Source: Bacillota bacterium (lineage in GTDB: Bacteria > Bacillota_E > Symbiobacteriia > Symbiobacteriales > Symbiobacteriaceae). From it: a stretch of DNA of 62,357 bases. The stretch spans positions 1-62,357 of the forward strand of contig QGVE01000004.1 of assembly GCA_003242675.1 (NCBI GenBank). The letters run 5' to 3'. Of this stretch, positions 34,076-43,228 are shown piece by piece. The notes beneath the pieces are model-generated. The model was given only the letters and a program-made list of their open reading frames with translations, did no database searches and had not been told where the DNA came from. The position numbers were made by a program, and so were the translations under genes. How positions within the stretch are numbered: position 1 is the first letter of the stretch; each line of letters starts with the position of its first letter.

Positions 34076-35536
34076 TCAGTGTCTGGCCATGCTTTCGAGC
34101 ATCTGCATCTTCAGTCTCCACAGCGGTTCGGAGAGGTCCACCTTGTAGCTGGCCGGATTGGTGAGCCGCTGGATCTCCTCGTAGAACCGCTTGCGCTGGA
34201 CGGCGACCCACTCCCGGGCCGCCGCGGTCACCCTGTCCGGCGGCTGGTCGGGCAGGAGCAGCTTGCCGTCCTCGATATAGGTCAGCAGCAGGTCCTCCAC
34301 GGTGAAGTTGCGCAGGACGGTCTTCTTCCATGTGTGGACCGGGTCGAAGATGAGGAACGGCTTATCCGGGTCGGGCAGCGGCTCGTCCGGCAGCATCAGC
34401 AGGTCGGCCAGGTAGTAGCCGGTCTCCTTGCTGCGGAAGCGGATAAGCTGCTTGGGGCCGCCCGGATGGGTCACCTTCTCGGGGTTCTCGGAGATCTTGA
34501 TGCGGGGCGACCAGGTGCCGTTTTCGTCGACGGCGGCGAGCTTGTACACGCCGCCCAGCGACGGCTGGTCGGCGGCGACGACCATGTTGGTGCCCACGCC
34601 CCACATGTCGATCGGGGCCTTCTGCAGCTTCAGGTCGCGGATCACATACTCGTCCAGGTCGCCGGAGGCGACGATCTTGGCGTCCTTGAACCCCGCCTCG
34701 TCCAGCATCCGGCGGCACTCCTTGGAGAGGTAGGCCAGGTCGCCCGAGTCGATGCGGATGGCGCCGATCCGGATGCCCAGCTCGCGCGCGACGGCGATGG
34801 CGTTGGGCAGCCCCGAGCGCAGGGAGTCGTAGGTGTCGATGAGGAAGGTCGGGTTCCGGCCCAGCTTGATCTGGGACTGCGCCCAGAGCCGGAAGGCCTC
34901 CTTCTCGTCGCCGCCCAGCATCACCAGGGCGTGGGCGTGGGTGCCCTTGACCGGGATGCCGAACAGGCGGCCGGCCTCGAGGTTCGAGGTCGAGTCGACG
35001 CCGGCGATGTACGCGGCCCGGCTGTGGTAGATGGCGGCGTCGCCGCCCTGGGCCCGGCGCAGGCCCATCTCCAGCACGGGGTCGCCCTCCGCGGCCTCCA
35101 CCACGCGAAACGCCTTCGTGGCCACCAGGGTCTGCGGGTTGACGATGTTCAGGATGCGGGCCTCCACGTAGGTCAGCTCCTCGATGGGGCCCACCAGGGT
35201 GATGATCGGCTCGCCGGGGAAGACGAACGTGCCCTCAGCCACCGCCCGCATCGTGCCGGTGAACCGGAGGCCGCGCAGGTGCTCGACGAACTCCGGCTCG
35301 AACCCCAGGCCGGCGATGTACTCCAGGTCCTCCTCCGAAAGCTTGAGCTCGGCGAGGTACTGCGCAACCTGGTTGATGCCAACCGCCAGGGCCAGCTGGC
35401 CGCCGAAGGGGGCCTTGCGGAAGAAGACCTCCTTGACGACCCGGCGCCGGTGCTGGCCGGCCAGCCAGTAGGCGCGCATCATTTCGAGGGCATATTCGTC
35501 TGCCAGCAGTCCTTCCGAGGGCGTTGGAGAGCGCAT
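34076..35536 (-). CDS. pncB: Nicotinate phosphoribosyltransferase
   Basis: This 486-residue enzyme joins nicotinate and PRPP to make nicotinate mononucleotide for NAD salvage. The N-terminus LLADEYALEMMRAYWL is typical, as are VFFRKAPFGGQLALAVG, TEGTFVF-like VAEGTFVFPGEPI, the phosphoribosyl-site stretch IDTYDSLRSG and RIDSGDLAYLSKECR, and ASGDLDEYVI. The ATG at 35536 has AGGTGG upstream; the open frame extends 32 codons into the promoter region. The region around 35580-35610 holds an AT-rich stretch with gttaccaacggttag repeats that may bind a regulator. A LysR gene lies upstream on the same strand. Confidence 0.92.
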   Translation of the reverse strand: MRSPTPSEGLLADEYALEMMRAYWLAGQHRRRVVKEVFFRKAPFGGQLALAVGINQVAQYLAELKLSEEDLEYIAGLGFEPEFVEHLRGLRFTGTMRAVAEGTFVFPGEPIITLVGPIEELTYVEARILNIVNPQTLVATKAFRVVEAAEGDPVLEMGLRRAQGGDAAIYHSRAAYIAGVDSTSNLEAGRLFGIPVKGTHAHALVMLGGDEKEAFRLWAQSQIKLGRNPTFLIDTYDSLRSGLPNAIAVARELGIRIGAIRIDSGDLAYLSKECRRMLDEAGFKDAKIVASGDLDEYVIRDLKLQKAPIDMWGVGTNMVVAADQPSLGGVYKLAAVDENGTWSPRIKISENPEKVTHPGGPKQLIRFRSKETGYYLADLLMLPDEPLPDPDKPFLIFDPVHTWKKTVLRNFTVEDLLLTYIEDGKLLLPDQPPDRVTAAAREWVAVQRKRFYEEIQRLTNPASYKVDLSEPLWRLKMQMLESMARH

Positions 35537-35638
35537 GGATCCACCTGCTTTCCGGGGCTGTTGGGGAAGGGCAACAGCCGAAAGATAACTGTTACCAACG
35601 GTTAGAATAGCGCACCGGCTGCCGGCCGTCAAAACCGG

Positions 35639-36511
35639 TCAGCCGCTGCGGTAGTGCTGCTTCACCATATGGATGAAGGTCCGCACCGGCTCGGGGAGGA
35701 CGCCCTCGGCCCGCACGTAGGCCCGCACGGTCCGGCTGGAGCCCGGCCAGTCGGCGATGGGCCGGGCCGCGAGCCGGCCGTCTCGCGCCTCCTCCCGCAC
35801 CGCCGATGCCGGCAGGATGGTGACGCCCATCTGCAGCATCACCGCGGTCTTGATCGTCTCGACGGTCGGATGCTCCACCAGCCGGCAGGTGATGCCGTGC
35901 TGCGCCAGCGCCTGCTCCACCTCCTGGCGCATGCCGGCGCCCTGGTGGAGGACCAGCAGGGTCCTCCCGGCCAGGTCCCGCAGCCGTTCCAGCGGCTCGG
36001 CCGGGTGGCTGACCAGGAGCATGGGGTCGGAGAAGAGCTTGATGGCCTTGACGCCCGGCGCCGAGACGCGCGAGGCGAGGAACGCGACGTCCACCTCGTA
36101 CTCGAGCAGCTGGTTGAGCACGTCGCGGTTCTGCCCCGGCCGCAGGTCGACCGGGATGGCGGGGTACGCCGCGCGGAAGGCGGTGATGACCGGCGGCAGG
36201 GTGTAGAGGGTGATGATCAGCCCCGCGGCGATCCGCAGCCGGCCCGGGCCGGCGCCGGAGGCCTGGGCCGCCGCGTGGCGGCAGGCGGCCACCGCGGCCA
36301 GGGCCGCTCGGGCGTGGGGCAGGACGGCCTGTCCCGCGGGCGTGAGCTCCACGCCGCGGGGCGTGCGGGTGAGCAGCACCGCCCCGAGCTGGGCTTCCAG
36401 GGACTTGATCTGCCGCGTGATGGCGGGCTGCGACAGGTGCAGCATCTCGGCCGCCTTGTTCAGGCTGCCGGTCTCAGCGGCGGCGCAGAAGCTTTCCAGC
36501 AGATGCAGCAA
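35639..36511 (-). CDS. LysR-family transcriptional regulator
   Basis: This protein of about 290 residues has the LysR winged helix at its N-terminus (LESFCAAAETGSLNKAAEML, LSQPAITRQIKSLEAQLG, LLTRTPRGVELTPAG). A LysR_substrate effector domain covers about 90-285. The TTG at 36511 is nine bases from GGGAGG; a GTG two codons earlier is closer and possible. The effector is unknown. It is upstream of, and collinear with, pncB and divergent from the formate dehydrogenase operon across 636 bp, so either could be its target. Confidence 0.88.
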   Translation of the reverse strand: MLHLLESFCAAAETGSLNKAAEMLHLSQPAITRQIKSLEAQLGAVLLTRTPRGVELTPAGQAVLPHARAALAAVAACRHAAAQASGAGPGRLRIAAGLIITLYTLPPVITAFRAAYPAIPVDLRPGQNRDVLNQLLEYEVDVAFLASRVSAPGVKAIKLFSDPMLLVSHPAEPLERLRDLAGRTLLVLHQGAGMRQEVEQALAQHGITCRLVEHPTVETIKTAVMLQMGVTILPASAVREEARDGRLAARPIADWPGSSRTVRAYVRAEGVLPEPVRTFIHMVKQHYRSG

Positions 36512-36582
36512 GGCCACGTCCCTCCCACCGTTCGTGCACATAAGGATTCGGCGCGGGCTCGTCCAGTCCTACCCGCGCCCCG

Positions 36583-36612
36583 GGCGCCTGCAGGATCCGG
36601 CCTGCAGGCGCC
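36583..36612. promoter_or_regulatory. Perfect 12-bp inverted repeat upstream of the lysR gene
   Basis: GGCGCCTGCAGG-atccgg-CCTGCAGGCGCC is a perfect dyad 72-101 bp before the LysR start. There is no T run on either strand, so it is more likely a regulatory dyad or a remnant than a terminator. The rest of 36613-36930 is AT-richer than the surroundings; a 60-codon frame at 36692-36874 has no ribosome site and is not called. CACGATCGTG at 36667-36676 is a further palindrome. Confidence 0.4.
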
Positions 36613-36938
36613 GACTTCGGAGGTGGGCGTTGGGCTGCGGAAGCGGGTGCGGTAGGGAAGTGGTGCCACGATCGTGATAGCCTGAACAAGCATGGCCCAG
36701 TCTCAGCATGGCAAGAAAGAACTAACGCAGACGTGCTATTACGGCCGCTCATATGCGGACTTAGGGATACCTCCATACGGCCGGTTCGGCTGGCCAAGTG
36801 GATCCGGCGGCATGACAGGATGTTGGCAGGATCGTTATAAAACTGTAAGAATCACGGCCCAAACGCAGGCTTGACCATCCCGGAAGTAGCACAACAGCAC
36901 TAGTCCAAAAGTGGTGCAAAAGATTCGTGAAACCGGCT

Positions 36939-36985
36939 TGTGACAGGGGTAACAGCTTCTCCGAGGGTTTGTGATCTGGCTAACA
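36939..36985. promoter_or_regulatory. Two CRP/FNR-type sites upstream of formate dehydrogenase
   Basis: TGTGA-N6-TAACA occurs at 36939-36954 and again at 36970-36985, both with a preceding T and a shared GG in the spacer. Their centres are 31 bp apart, three helical turns, so two dimers would bind the same DNA face. A TATGAT -10 candidate lies at 37059-37064, which puts the sites near -93 and -124. This fits activation by a CRP/FNR-family regulator. Confidence 0.6.
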
Positions 36986-37147
36986 AATAGACCCAGGGGC
37001 CAACTGTCCTATTGCGAAACCAACGTCCTGAGCTATTCCGGCGCTGAATAGACCAAGGTATGATCGGAAGTAAACCGTACGTCACACGAATGGCGCACGG
37101 TGCCACCCAAGCGGTGGCGTGCGGCGCTTCACATGGGGGTGGACAGT

Positions 37148-40100
37148 TTGGGTCTGACCCGACGTGAACTTCTCAAGAGCTCCTTGGCGGCGGGGGGCGC
37201 CCTCTCGCTCCTTTCGCTCGGCGACAAGGCTGAGGCGAAGCCGCGGGGCGAACTGAAGATCGAGGGCGCGAAGGACTACCGTACGATCTGCTGCTACTGC
37301 TCGGTGGGCTGCGGGATCCAGCTCTGGGTGAAGGACGGCGAGATCGTCCACGTCAGCGGCGATCCCGACCACCCGATCAACGAGGGCACGCTCTGTCCCA
37401 AGGGCGCGTCCATCGCCAACCTGCGCGTGATCGCCGACAAGCACAACCGGTACCGGCCCAACCCGCGGCGGCTGACCAAGGTGCTCTACCGGGCGCCGGG
37501 CGCCACGGAGTGGGAGGAGAAGGACTGGGACTGGGCGATCGAGCGCATCGCCCGCAACGTGAAGGCGACCCGGGACGCGACCTTTGAGCGGGTGGACGAA
37601 AACGGCGTCACCGTCAACCGCACGTTCGCGATCGCCCACATCGGCTCGGCCGCCCTGGACAACGAGGAGAACTACGTCCTGGCCAAGCTGATGCGCAGCC
37701 TGGGCGTCGTCCGCCTGGAGCATCACGCCCGTCTCTGACACAGCTCCACGGTGGCCGGTCTGGCCCCCACGTTTGGACGCGGCGCGATGACCAATCACTG
37801 GATCGACTACCAGAACACCGACGTCTTCCTGGTGCTGGGCACCAACCCGGCGGAGAACCACCCGATCGCGATGCGCTGGATCGACCGGGCGCGGGAGACC
37901 CGGGGCGCGAAGCTGATCGTCGTCGATCCCAAGTTCACCCGCACGGCCGCCAAGGCCGACCTGTACGTGCCCATCCGCCCGGGCACCGACATCGCCTTCC
38001 TGGGCGGGCTGATGAACTATGCCATGACCCACGGCCGGTACTTCCACGACTACGTGGTCAAGTACACCAACGCCAGCTACCTCATCCACCCGGACTTCAA
38101 GTTCGAGGACGGCCTCTTCTCCGGGGCCCAGGTGGGCGAGGACGGCCAGGTGAAGTACGACACGACGACCTGGCAGTACCAGCGGGACGAGGACGGCAAC
38201 ATCAAGAAGGACCCGACGCTCCAGCACCCGCAGTGCGTGTTCCAGCTCATGAAGAAGCACTACTCCCGCTACACCCCGGAGATGGTCGCGGAGACCTGCG
38301 GCATGTCGGTCGAGGAGTTCCTGGAGGTCGCGGAGCTCTTCACCTCCACGGGCCGGCAGGACCGGGCGGGCAACATCATGTACGCCATGGGCATCACCCA
38401 GTCGACCCACGGCTCGCAGAACGTGCGGGCGGTGGCGATGCTCCAGCTCCTCCTGGGCAACATCGGCATCCCGGGCGGCGGCGTGAACGCCCACCGGGGC
38501 GAGTCCAACGTCCAGGGCTCCACCGACATGGCGATGCTCTGGAACAACCTGCCCGGCTACATGCCGATGCCCTCCGCGGCGCAGCACCCGACCCTGGAGG
38601 CCTACCAGGCGACGACCCCCAAGTCGGGCTACTGGTCGAACCGGCGCAAGTTCATGGTTTCGCTCCTGAAGGCCTGGTGGGGCGACCACGCGCGGCCTGA
38701 GAACGACTTCGCTTACGACTACCTGCCGAAGCTGGACAGCCGGGACCACTCCCACATGTCCATCTTCGAGGCGATGGGCCGCGGCGAGGTGAAGGGCCTC
38801 TTCGCCTGGGGCCAGAACTTCGCCGTCGGCGGGCCGAACGTCGCGAAGGAGCGGGCGGCGCTGGCCAACCTTGACTGGCTGGTCGTGGTCGACCTCTTCG
38901 AGACCGAGACGGCGGCCTTCTGGAAGGGCCCGGGCATGAACCCGGCGGAGATCCAGACCGAGGTCTTCCTGCTGCCTGCCGCCGCCTCGTTCGAGAAGTG
39001 CGGCACGGTCACCAACTCCGGCCGCTGGATCCAGTGGCGGGACAAGGCCGTGGAGCCCCCGGGCGACGCGCACGACGACCTCTGGATCGCGGACCGGCTC
39101 TACAAGAAGCTTCGGGAGCTCTACGCCACCGAGGGCGGCGTCTTCCCGGACCCGATCCTGCACCTGCACTGGGACTACGACGACGGTGACCACCCGTCCT
39201 CGGCCAAGGTGGCCTTCGAGATCAACGGCTACACCTGGGCCGACCGGAAGGGGCTCACCACCTTCGCCGACCTGAAGGACGACGGCTCCACCGCCTGCGG
39301 CTGCTGGATCTACGCCGGCTACTTCGACAACTTCGAGACGCCCAGGTGCCGCAGCCGGGTGAAGGACGAGCCCGGCAAGACCCTGGGCACGCACCTGGGC
39401 TGGGCCTGGGCCTGGCCGGTCAACCGACGCATCCTCTACAACCGCTGCTCGATGGACGAGCACGGCCAGCCGTGGGATCCGGAGCGGCCGCTCTTCCGCT
39501 GGGACGGCGAGAAGTACATCGCCCAGGACGTGGCCGACTTTGCCGCAGCGGTCCCGCCGGAGGTCTCGGCGCAGAACCCCTTCATCATGATGCAGGAGGG
39601 CGTGGCCGCGCTCTGGGCCCCGTCCGGCATGAAGGACGGCCCGATCCCCGAGCACTACGAGCCGGTGGAGTCGCCGGTGACCAACCGGTTCAGCCCGCGG
39701 CAGTTCAACCCGGCCATCGTCATCTCCGGCAAGGGCGAGTTCGGCGCCATCACCGCGGCCGAAGACCCCAACTTCCCGTACATCTGCACCACCTACCGGG
39801 TGACCGAGCACTGGCAGTCCGGCGCGATGACCCGTTCCCTCCCGTGGCTGGGCGAGATGATGCCCGACATGTTCGTGGAGATCTCGCCGACCCTGGCCGC
39901 CAAGCTGGGCGTGCAGTCCGGCGACCGGGTCGAGGTGACCACCGTCCGCGGCTCCCTGGTCGCCCCGGCCATGGTCACGCCTAGGATGCGGCCGGTGCGG
40001 GTGCACGGGCGGGAGATCGAGATCGTGGGCATGCCGTGGCACTGGGGCTACATGGGCCAGTACACCGGCGCCTCGGCGAACCTGCTCACGCCGCACGTGG

Positions 40101-40186
40101 GCGACGCCAACACCCAGATTCCCGAGTACAAGGCGTTCCTGTGCAACGTCCGGAAGGCCGGCGGCTCCGGCCCGGTGAGGGGGTAG
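37148..40186 (+). CDS. fdnG: Selenocysteine-containing formate dehydrogenase, catalytic subunit (FdnG-type)
   Basis: This protein of about 1012 residues oxidises formate outside the membrane. It opens with a Tat signal (LTRRELLKSSLAAGG). The [4Fe-4S] motif CCYCSVGC...LCPKG comes next. The in-frame TGA at 37736-37738 is read as Sec197 in RLEHHARL-U-HSSTVAGL; E. coli FdnG has Sec at the same place. Downstream, GRGAMTNHWID, the molybdopterin-binding stretches GVNAHRGESNVQG and FAWGQNFAVGGPN, and the C-terminal molydopterin dinucleotide-binding domain continue in the same frame. Start is uncertain: the TTG at 37148 follows GGGGGTGG; ATG at 37133 is possible. Gene prediction that ignores Sec splits it in two. 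It is followed by the Fe-S and membrane subunits. Confidence 0.93.
37739..37772 (+). promoter_or_regulatory. Bacterial SECIS hairpin in the formate dehydrogenase mRNA
   Basis: Directly after the UGA, the coding sequence forms GTGG-CC-GGTCT-GGCC-CCCAC, with the apical GGTC at 37757-37760. Eighteen bases separate the UGA from this GGTC, as in the E. coli fdhF SECIS, and the loop GGTCT flanked by short pairs is the SelB-binding type. Confidence 0.85.
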
Positions 40187-40190
40187 ACGC

Positions 40191-40982
40191 ATGACCTACG
40201 GGATGCTCATCGACCTGTCCAAGTGCATCGGCTGCCGGGCCTGCCAGGTGGCCTGCAAGCAGTGGAACGACCTGCCCGCCGAGGAGACCAGCGTGGGGCC
40301 GGACTTCACCAACCCGCAGCGGCGTTCGGCCTACACCTGGACGACGATCGACTTCGTGACGGCCGAGGTGAACGGCCGCACCGTGGCGACGTTCACCAAG
40401 TCCGGCTGCATGCACTGCCTGGAGCCGGCCTGCGAGTCGGTCTGCATCGTCGGGGCGATCCAGCGGCAGGAGAACGGCGCGGTGACCATCGACCACGACA
40501 AGTGCATCGGGTGCCGCTACTGCCAGCTGGCCTGCCCCTTCGGCGTGCCCAAGTACGAGTACGACCAGGTGGTGCCCCGCATGCGGAAGTGCACGATGTG
40601 CTACGACCGCATCGTGGAGGGGCTGGAGCCGGCCTGCGCGGCCACCTGCCCGAGCGGCGCCATCCAGTTCGGCGAGCGGGACGAGCTCTTGAGGCTGGCC
40701 AAGCAGCGCATCGCCGAGGGGAACGGCCGGTACATCGACCACGTCTACGGCGAGCACGAGGCAGGCGGGACCGCGGTGCTGTACATCTCCCCGGTGCCGC
40801 TGGACCTCACCGCCCTGAACACCGACGTCACCACCGAGTCGGTGCCGGGCTTCACCTGGAAGGCCATGCGCCAGCTGCCGGCGCTGGTGGGCAGCGTGGC
40901 GGTGCTTTCCCTGGGGCTGATGGCCTACTCGAAGCGGCGCGCCGAGCTGGAGGCGGCGCAGAAGGGGGGCGGTGCGCAGTGA
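40191..40982 (+). CDS. fdnH: Formate dehydrogenase iron-sulfur subunit (FdnH-like)
   Basis: This 263-residue protein relays electrons from FdnG. Four cysteine clusters for [4Fe-4S] centres are visible: CIGCRACQVACKQW, CMHCLEPACESVC, CIGCRYCQLACPFG and CTMCYDRIVEG...CAATCP. A single C-terminal helix (LPALVGSVAVLSLGLMAY) tethers it to the membrane, as in E. coli FdnH. There is no signal peptide, so it would be exported with FdnG through Tat. The ATG follows the fdnG stop by 4 nt and the stop overlaps the next start (GTGA). Confidence 0.93.
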   Translation: MTYGMLIDLSKCIGCRACQVACKQWNDLPAEETSVGPDFTNPQRRSAYTWTTIDFVTAEVNGRTVATFTKSGCMHCLEPACESVCIVGAIQRQENGAVTIDHDKCIGCRYCQLACPFGVPKYEYDQVVPRMRKCTMCYDRIVEGLEPACAATCPSGAIQFGERDELLRLAKQRIAEGNGRYIDHVYGEHEAGGTAVLYISPVPLDLTALNTDVTTESVPGFTWKAMRQLPALVGSVAVLSLGLMAYSKRRAELEAAQKGGGAQ

Positions 40983-42193
40983 GCACGTGGAACGCGGCCA
41001 ACGTGGCCGGAAAGCCGGCCCGGCTCCGGCCCGAGTGGTGGCGCTGGCGGCTGACGCCGGGCAAGGCGGCCCTGCTCCTCCTGTTCGGTGCCGCGGCGGC
41101 GGTCGCGATCGCCCGGCTCTTCCTGGGACTGGGCGCCGTCACGGGGCTCAACGACTCGATGCCCTGGGGCCTCTGGAAGATCTACGACGTCGTGGTCGTG
41201 GTGCCGCTGGGCGCCACCGGGTTCGTGATGGCCTTCATCCGCTACTTCACCCCGGGCGGGGAGCGGTACGAGTACCTGAACCGCCGGGCGGTGATCTGGG
41301 CGGCCATCATGTACCTCTCCATGGGCGTCCGGCTGGCGTTCGACATCGGCATCCCCTGGCGCATCATCTACCCGATCGTGCGCTTTGGCAACCTGCACTC
41401 GCCGCTGTTTGAGATCGCCTGGTGCGTGTTCCTCTACCTGATCGTGCTCTTCTTCGAGAACATCAGCCGGGTGGCGGAGGAGCAGCGGCGGCCCTGGGTG
41501 AAGAGGGCGGACCACCTGCTGCACAAGGTCCTGCCGGCGTTCGTGCTGGCCGGCGTGCTGCTCTCGACGATGCACCACTCCTCGCTGGGCACGCTGTTCA
41601 TGATCACCGGCCGCCGCATGGACCCGCTCTGGTACCATCCCTGGCTCAACTACGTCTTCCTGCTGACCTCCATCGCGACCGGCATGGGCATGATGATGGT
41701 GATCGAACACCTGACCAGCCGGTACTACAAGATCAAGTTCGAGACCGACCTGCTGGCGCGGCTGGCTCCGTGGGTCGCCGGCATCCTCAGCTTCGTGCTG
41801 GTCTGGCGGCTGGGCTGGCTGGCGGCCGACGGCCAGATCGGGCAGATCTTCGTGCCCCGGGTGGAGACGGCGCTCTGGTGGCTGGAGATCCTCCTGGGCT
41901 ACGCGGCGCCGATCGCCATCCTGGCCTCGAAGGCCCGGTTCACCCGGCAGGGGCTGTTCCTGGGCGGCCTGCTGACCGTGCTGGGGATGATCGCCCTGCG
42001 CCTCAACGTCGGCTTCACCGCCCTGGTGGACGCCCTCGGGGCCCAGTACACGCCGTCCCTGCCGGAGATCCTGTTCAGCGTCGGCGCGACGGCCGGCACG
42101 GTGGTCATCTACACCTGGTTCGTCGAGACGCTGCCCTCCATCCTCGGCCCGCGGCAGAGCGAACCCGAGGAACTGGAGGCCGTGGGGGACTGA
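40979..42193 (+). CDS. NrfD/HybB-like membrane subunit of formate dehydrogenase
   Basis: This 404-residue protein has about ten predicted helices and no cytochrome b (FdnI) pattern. The segments LTGLNDSMPWGLWKIYDV-type opening and STMHHSSLGTLFMI resemble HybB of hydrogenase-2 and other NrfD-family quinone reductases. It would take electrons from the Fe-S subunit to menaquinone without heme. The GTG at 40979 overlaps the fdnH stop and has GGGGGG upstream. The use of an NrfD-type anchor with an FdnGH-type dimer sets this complex apart from the E. coli enzyme. Confidence 0.87.
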   Translation: MSTWNAANVAGKPARLRPEWWRWRLTPGKAALLLLFGAAAAVAIARLFLGLGAVTGLNDSMPWGLWKIYDVVVVVPLGATGFVMAFIRYFTPGGERYEYLNRRAVIWAAIMYLSMGVRLAFDIGIPWRIIYPIVRFGNLHSPLFEIAWCVFLYLIVLFFENISRVAEEQRRPWVKRADHLLHKVLPAFVLAGVLLSTMHHSSLGTLFMITGRRMDPLWYHPWLNYVFLLTSIATGMGMMMVIEHLTSRYYKIKFETDLLARLAPWVAGILSFVLVWRLGWLAADGQIGQIFVPRVETALWWLEILLGYAAPIAILASKARFTRQGLFLGGLLTVLGMIALRLNVGFTALVDALGAQYTPSLPEILFSVGATAGTVVIYTWFVETLPSILGPRQSEPEELEAVGD

Positions 42194-42220
42194 GCTGCGG
42201 CAGCGGAGGAGGGAGCTCCC

Positions 42221-43213
42221 GTGACGACGTGGGCCTATGGCGAGCGGATTCTCTACGTCGACCTCACCCGGCGCGCGGCCCGGGTGGAGCCGACGCCGTC
42301 CGCCCTGAAGCGGGGATTTGTCGGCGGCGCGGGCTTCGTGGCGAGTCTGCTCGCCCAGGCCCCGTCTGACCGGGTCACGCTGGCCACCGGCCCGCTCTCC
42401 GATGCGATGGCCGGCCGGCTGGCCATGGGCGCCGTCGCCGGCGGCCGGCCGGTCTTCGCCTCGCTGGGGGGCCGCATGGCGGCGGCCCTGAAGGGCGCCG
42501 GCTTCGACGCCGTCGTGATCGACGGCCGGCTGGACCGCCCCGGCGTGCTGATGCTGGAGCCGGACGGGGTGCGGCTCCTGGACGCCGGCCACCTGTGGGG
42601 GCTGGAGGTGCCGGACGTGGCCCGCCACCTCTACCTGGAGGCCGGCCCCTACTGGGCGACCATGGTGCTGGGGCCCGCAGCGGACTACCGCGTGCCCTTC
42701 GCCGTAGCGGTGCACGAGGGCCACTTCGCCGGCGGCAGCGGCGTCGCCGCGGCCCTGGGCCGCAAGCGGATCAAGGCGATCATGGTGCGGGATGCGCTGG
42801 CCATCCCCTCCCGCTGCACCGGCTGCAGCCTGGCCTGCCCGGCAAAGCTCTCCCCGAGCGCCGGCCGCGCGGGCGACCTGGGGCTGGACGCGCCCACCGC
42901 GGAGCGGTTGGTCGCCCTGGCGAGTAGGCTGGTCCAGGCAGGGATGCTTCCCGAGCCCATCGAACTCCTGACCGAGATCGCGTACCGGCGCGGCGTGGGG
43001 GCGATCTTCGCCGACGGCGAGGAGGCCGCGCTCCGGCGGCTGGGGCCGGAGGCGGCCCGGTTCCTCCCGCTTCTGCCGCCGCGCCGGCGGCAAAGCGGCA
43101 TCGGGATCGCCGACCTGCTGGGCACCTGCCAGCGGGTCTGCCGGGAGCGCCCGGGGGAGATCCTGCGCTCGGCCCTGGTGGCGACGAAGGGGCTGCTGGC
43201 CGACGCGAGCTGA
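42221..43213 (+). CDS. Short aldehyde ferredoxin oxidoreductase-like protein in the formate dehydrogenase operon
   Basis: This 330-residue protein begins like tungsten AOR enzymes (GERILYVDLTRRAARVEPTP, KRGFVGGAGF, TGPLSDAMAGRLAMG) and contains CTGCSLACPAKL, resembling the AOR cluster motif C-x2-C-x3-C. Full AORs have about 600 residues and a fourth Cys near the C-terminus. Here domain 2 is cut down and domain 3 is absent; a C-x3-C (GTCQRVC) near the end might supply other ligands. The GTG at 42221 has GGAGGAGGGAG upstream. It sits tightly between the membrane subunit and fdhD (15-nt gap), so it is part of the operon. It may be a pterin-cofactor or metal delivery factor, or a small redox protein; no function is established from sequence. 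Confidence 0.75.
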   Translation: MTTWAYGERILYVDLTRRAARVEPTPSALKRGFVGGAGFVASLLAQAPSDRVTLATGPLSDAMAGRLAMGAVAGGRPVFASLGGRMAAALKGAGFDAVVIDGRLDRPGVLMLEPDGVRLLDAGHLWGLEVPDVARHLYLEAGPYWATMVLGPAADYRVPFAVAVHEGHFAGGSGVAAALGRKRIKAIMVRDALAIPSRCTGCSLACPAKLSPSAGRAGDLGLDAPTAERLVALASRLVQAGMLPEPIELLTEIAYRRGVGAIFADGEEAALRRLGPEAARFLPLLPPRRRQSGIGIADLLGTCQRVCRERPGEILRSALVATKGLLADAS

Positions 43214-43228
43214 CGGAGGAGGGGGCCG

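Noticed and set aside
36692..36874. 60-codon frame in the lysR/fdnG intergenic region
   Set aside because: No ribosome site, no recognisable motif and non-typical codon use; treated as non-coding.
37100..40186. Formate dehydrogenase as two genes or a pseudogene with a premature stop
   Set aside because: The UGA is at the conserved Sec position, a SECIS hairpin follows, and tRNA-Sec, selA and selD are nearby.
43211..43228. The TGA ending the AOR-like gene as another selenocysteine codon
   Set aside because: Read-through gives a few codons and runs into fdhD; no AOR sequence continues and no SECIS-like hairpin follows.
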